Source: Cellvibrionales bacterium UBA2618
GTDB taxonomy: Bacteria; Pseudomonadota; Gammaproteobacteria; Pseudomonadales; Porticoccaceae
Assembly: GCA_002339165.1 (NCBI GenBank)
Contig: DDJS01000102.1
Span: forward strand, 19,156 to 44,923
Length of the DNA: 25,768 nucleotides
Reading direction: 5' to 3'
Part shown: one piece after another, positions 24,236-25,768 of the stretch
How positions within the stretch are numbered: position 1 is the stretch's first letter
Layout: every line of letters starts with the position of its first letter
Position numbers and translations under genes: made by a program
Notes under the pieces: generated by a model
Database searches by the model: none
What the model was told of the DNA's origin: nothing
What the model saw: the letters and a program-made list of their open reading frames with translations, nothing else

Positions 24236-25412
24236 AACGGCCTCCTTTTGACACTCGATCAGACGCGCGATCGCTATGCAATTGGTGACTCAAACGCAGC
24301 AAAAGGCCCATCGCACCACAGCAGCAGATCAGGCTGCTACCGCCATAACTGACAAACGGCAGGGTCAAACCTTTGGTTGGTAATAACCCGGCATTGACGC
24401 CGAGGTTGATAAACACCTGCCCGCTGAGTAAAACGCCAAAACCGATAAACACGTAGCAGGCATACCAATTATTTTTCGCCATCGCCCGGCGACTGAGTAC
24501 AAAGATCCTCGACACCAGCGCTATAAATACCGCCATCAAGAGCATTACACCGATGAATCCAAATTCTTCCGCATACACTGCGAACACAAAATCGGTATGA
24601 GCCTCCGGTAGATAACTCATTTTTTGGATAGAGTGACCAAGACCGACGCCCCACCACTCACCGCGACCGAAGGCAATCAATGACTGGGTCAGTTGATAAC
24701 CCGCCCTAAACGGATCCGACCAGGGATCGAGAAAGGTGCTCAGTCTAGCTACCCGATAGGGAGCCGCCTCGGCTCCCCACCAGAGGCCGGCGGCACCCAG
24801 CGCAACGACCACAGAATAATCCCGCAAGTTGACGCCGCCAACAAACAGCAAAGCCATAAAAATCCCGCAGACAACAACCACGGAGCCGAAATCAGGCTCC
24901 AATATTAACAAACCGATTAACGTCAACATCAAACCCAGAACCACACCCAATGGGCGTTTGTCGGTGGCCATATGCTCTCGATGCTTTTGCAGATAGGAGG
25001 CCAAAAAGACGATTGTTGCCAGCTTGACTAATTCGGACACCTGAATCGTCATCCCCCCCAAACCAAGCCAGCGACGACTGCCATTAAACTCCCGGCCGAT
25101 ACCAGGCACCAGCACCAGCATCAATAGAGCAATCGATAACAACATCCAAACACGGCTATATTTAGCCCACCAGTCTGCCGGCATTAAAAAGCCAATCGCC
25201 ATGGCCGCCGCACCGATGATGGCGTAGACAGCATGGCGTTTTAAGAAATACAATTCATTGTCCAAACGATGCTCGGCATAACTAAAAGAGGCCGAGGCAA
25301 CCATCACAAAACCTAACGAGATCAATGCCAAAGTGGGAATTAAAAGGTAGGGATCTAGATACCCTCGACGCAACAACGCCAGACTATCTGGACACGCGAC
25401 AATACTATTCAC
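24222..25412 (-). CDS. ftsW: Septal peptidoglycan glycosyltransferase FtsW (SEDS family)
   Basis: FtsW is the polytopic SEDS polymerase that works with FtsI at the septum. The protein has 396 residues and about ten membrane segments. Family motifs include GSRRWLGLGG, QVSELVKLA, LEPDFGSVVV, and the large periplasmic loop GVGLGHSIQKMSYLPEAHTD with its essential Asp. TKGLTLPFVSYGGSS comes near the end. The start is GTG, with GGAGG five bases upstream, overlapping the murD stop codon. FtsW is preferred over RodA because of the dcw location between murD and murG. Confidence 0.97.
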   Translation of the reverse strand: MNSIVACPDSLALLRRGYLDPYLLIPTLALISLGFVMVASASFSYAEHRLDNELYFLKRHAVYAIIGAAAMAIGFLMPADWWAKYSRVWMLLSIALLMLVLVPGIGREFNGSRRWLGLGGMTIQVSELVKLATIVFLASYLQKHREHMATDKRPLGVVLGLMLTLIGLLILEPDFGSVVVVCGIFMALLFVGGVNLRDYSVVVALGAAGLWWGAEAAPYRVARLSTFLDPWSDPFRAGYQLTQSLIAFGRGEWWGVGLGHSIQKMSYLPEAHTDFVFAVYAEEFGFIGVMLLMAVFIALVSRIFVLSRRAMAKNNWYACYVFIGFGVLLSGQVFINLGVNAGLLPTKGLTLPFVSYGGSSLICCCGAMGLLLRLSHQLHSDRASDRVSKGGRYGAK

Positions 25413-25768
25413 GGAGCCTCCGAATCTGTGAGTCGGACGTTAATAGACTCCACCGCAGTCCGAAAACAACGGCCTCGGTCGGCAAAGTCGGCAAACATGT
25501 CAAAACTCGCGCAGGCGGGTGACAACAGCACCACATCGCCCGGATGCGATTGGGCGTGGGCGACACCTACCGCCGCCGACAGATCGGCGCAAATATGGGT
25601 GGGCACTCGGCCATCGAGTAATTTGGCGAGTTCTTGGGACGCCTCACCGATTAGCAAACAGAGCCTGACAGATGCTGCTGCTCGCACAACTAGATCAGAA
25701 AAATCCTGACCCTTGGTGCGTCCACCGGCAATCAGTACAACATTTTTTTCAGTCGCGTTGGAAAAACC
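25409..25768 (-). CDS. murD: UDP-N-acetylmuramoylalanine--D-glutamate ligase MurD (C-terminal part)
   Basis: The gene is cut by the window edge, leaving the last 119 codons and the stop. MurD adds D-glutamate to UDP-MurNAc-L-Ala. The fragment covers the C-terminal ligase domain, with IAGGRTKGQDFSDL followed by the diagnostic LSPACASFDMF near the substrate site. The frame is open to the edge with no internal stop, so the gene is truncated by the window rather than broken. Its stop overlaps the ftsW GTG. Confidence 0.95.
   Translation of the reverse strand, partial: GFSNATEKNVVLIAGGRTKGQDFSDLVVRAAASVRLCLLIGEASQELAKLLDGRVPTHICADLSAAVGVAHAQSHPGDVVLLSPACASFDMFADFADRGRCFRTAVESINVRLTDSEAP

Overview
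The window looks like a chromosomal core region of a gammaproteobacterium. The gene order is the classic one for that class: the division and cell-wall (dcw) cluster, then lpxC, secA, argJ and mutT, meeting a convergent nadC-pilC-pilD-coaE-yacG block with ampD divergent from nadC. Having argJ after secA and an M23 peptidase gene between lpxC and secA is closer to Pseudomonas-like lineages than to enterics. Genus cannot be set from sequence reading alone. Nothing suggests a plasmid, phage or insertion sequence.

Layout. Positions 1-226 hold no supportable gene. A PuuD-like membrane protein gene (minus) is followed by a strong bidirectional terminator and the groES-groEL operon (minus), which has a candidate heat-shock promoter, and by fxsA (minus). 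ampG (plus) and ampD (minus) converge and together cover uptake and first cleavage in peptidoglycan recycling. nadC, pilC, pilD, coaE and yacG run on the plus strand. The type IV pilus genes pilA and pilB, which often sit between nadC and pilC, are absent; a short gap with a perfect 10-bp dyad is there instead.

From 10943 to the end everything is on the minus strand. In transcription order: murD (partial), ftsW, murG, murC, ddl, ftsQ, ftsA, ftsZ, lpxC, an M23 peptidase, secA, argJ, mutT. Overlaps of 4 to 14 bases from murD to ddl and ftsQ indicate translational coupling of precursor synthesis, lipid II assembly and septum formation.

The one clearly unusual gene is at 10202-10900, where the two gene blocks converge. 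It encodes a 232-residue protein whose residues 44-146 follow an unbroken three-residue period. Of 35 consecutive period positions, 31 are Cys and the other four are all Ser. I do not recognise it as a named family. It is the best candidate in the window for undescribed biology: a long one-faced thiol array, probably metal-binding or redox-active, next to the zinc protein gene yacG.
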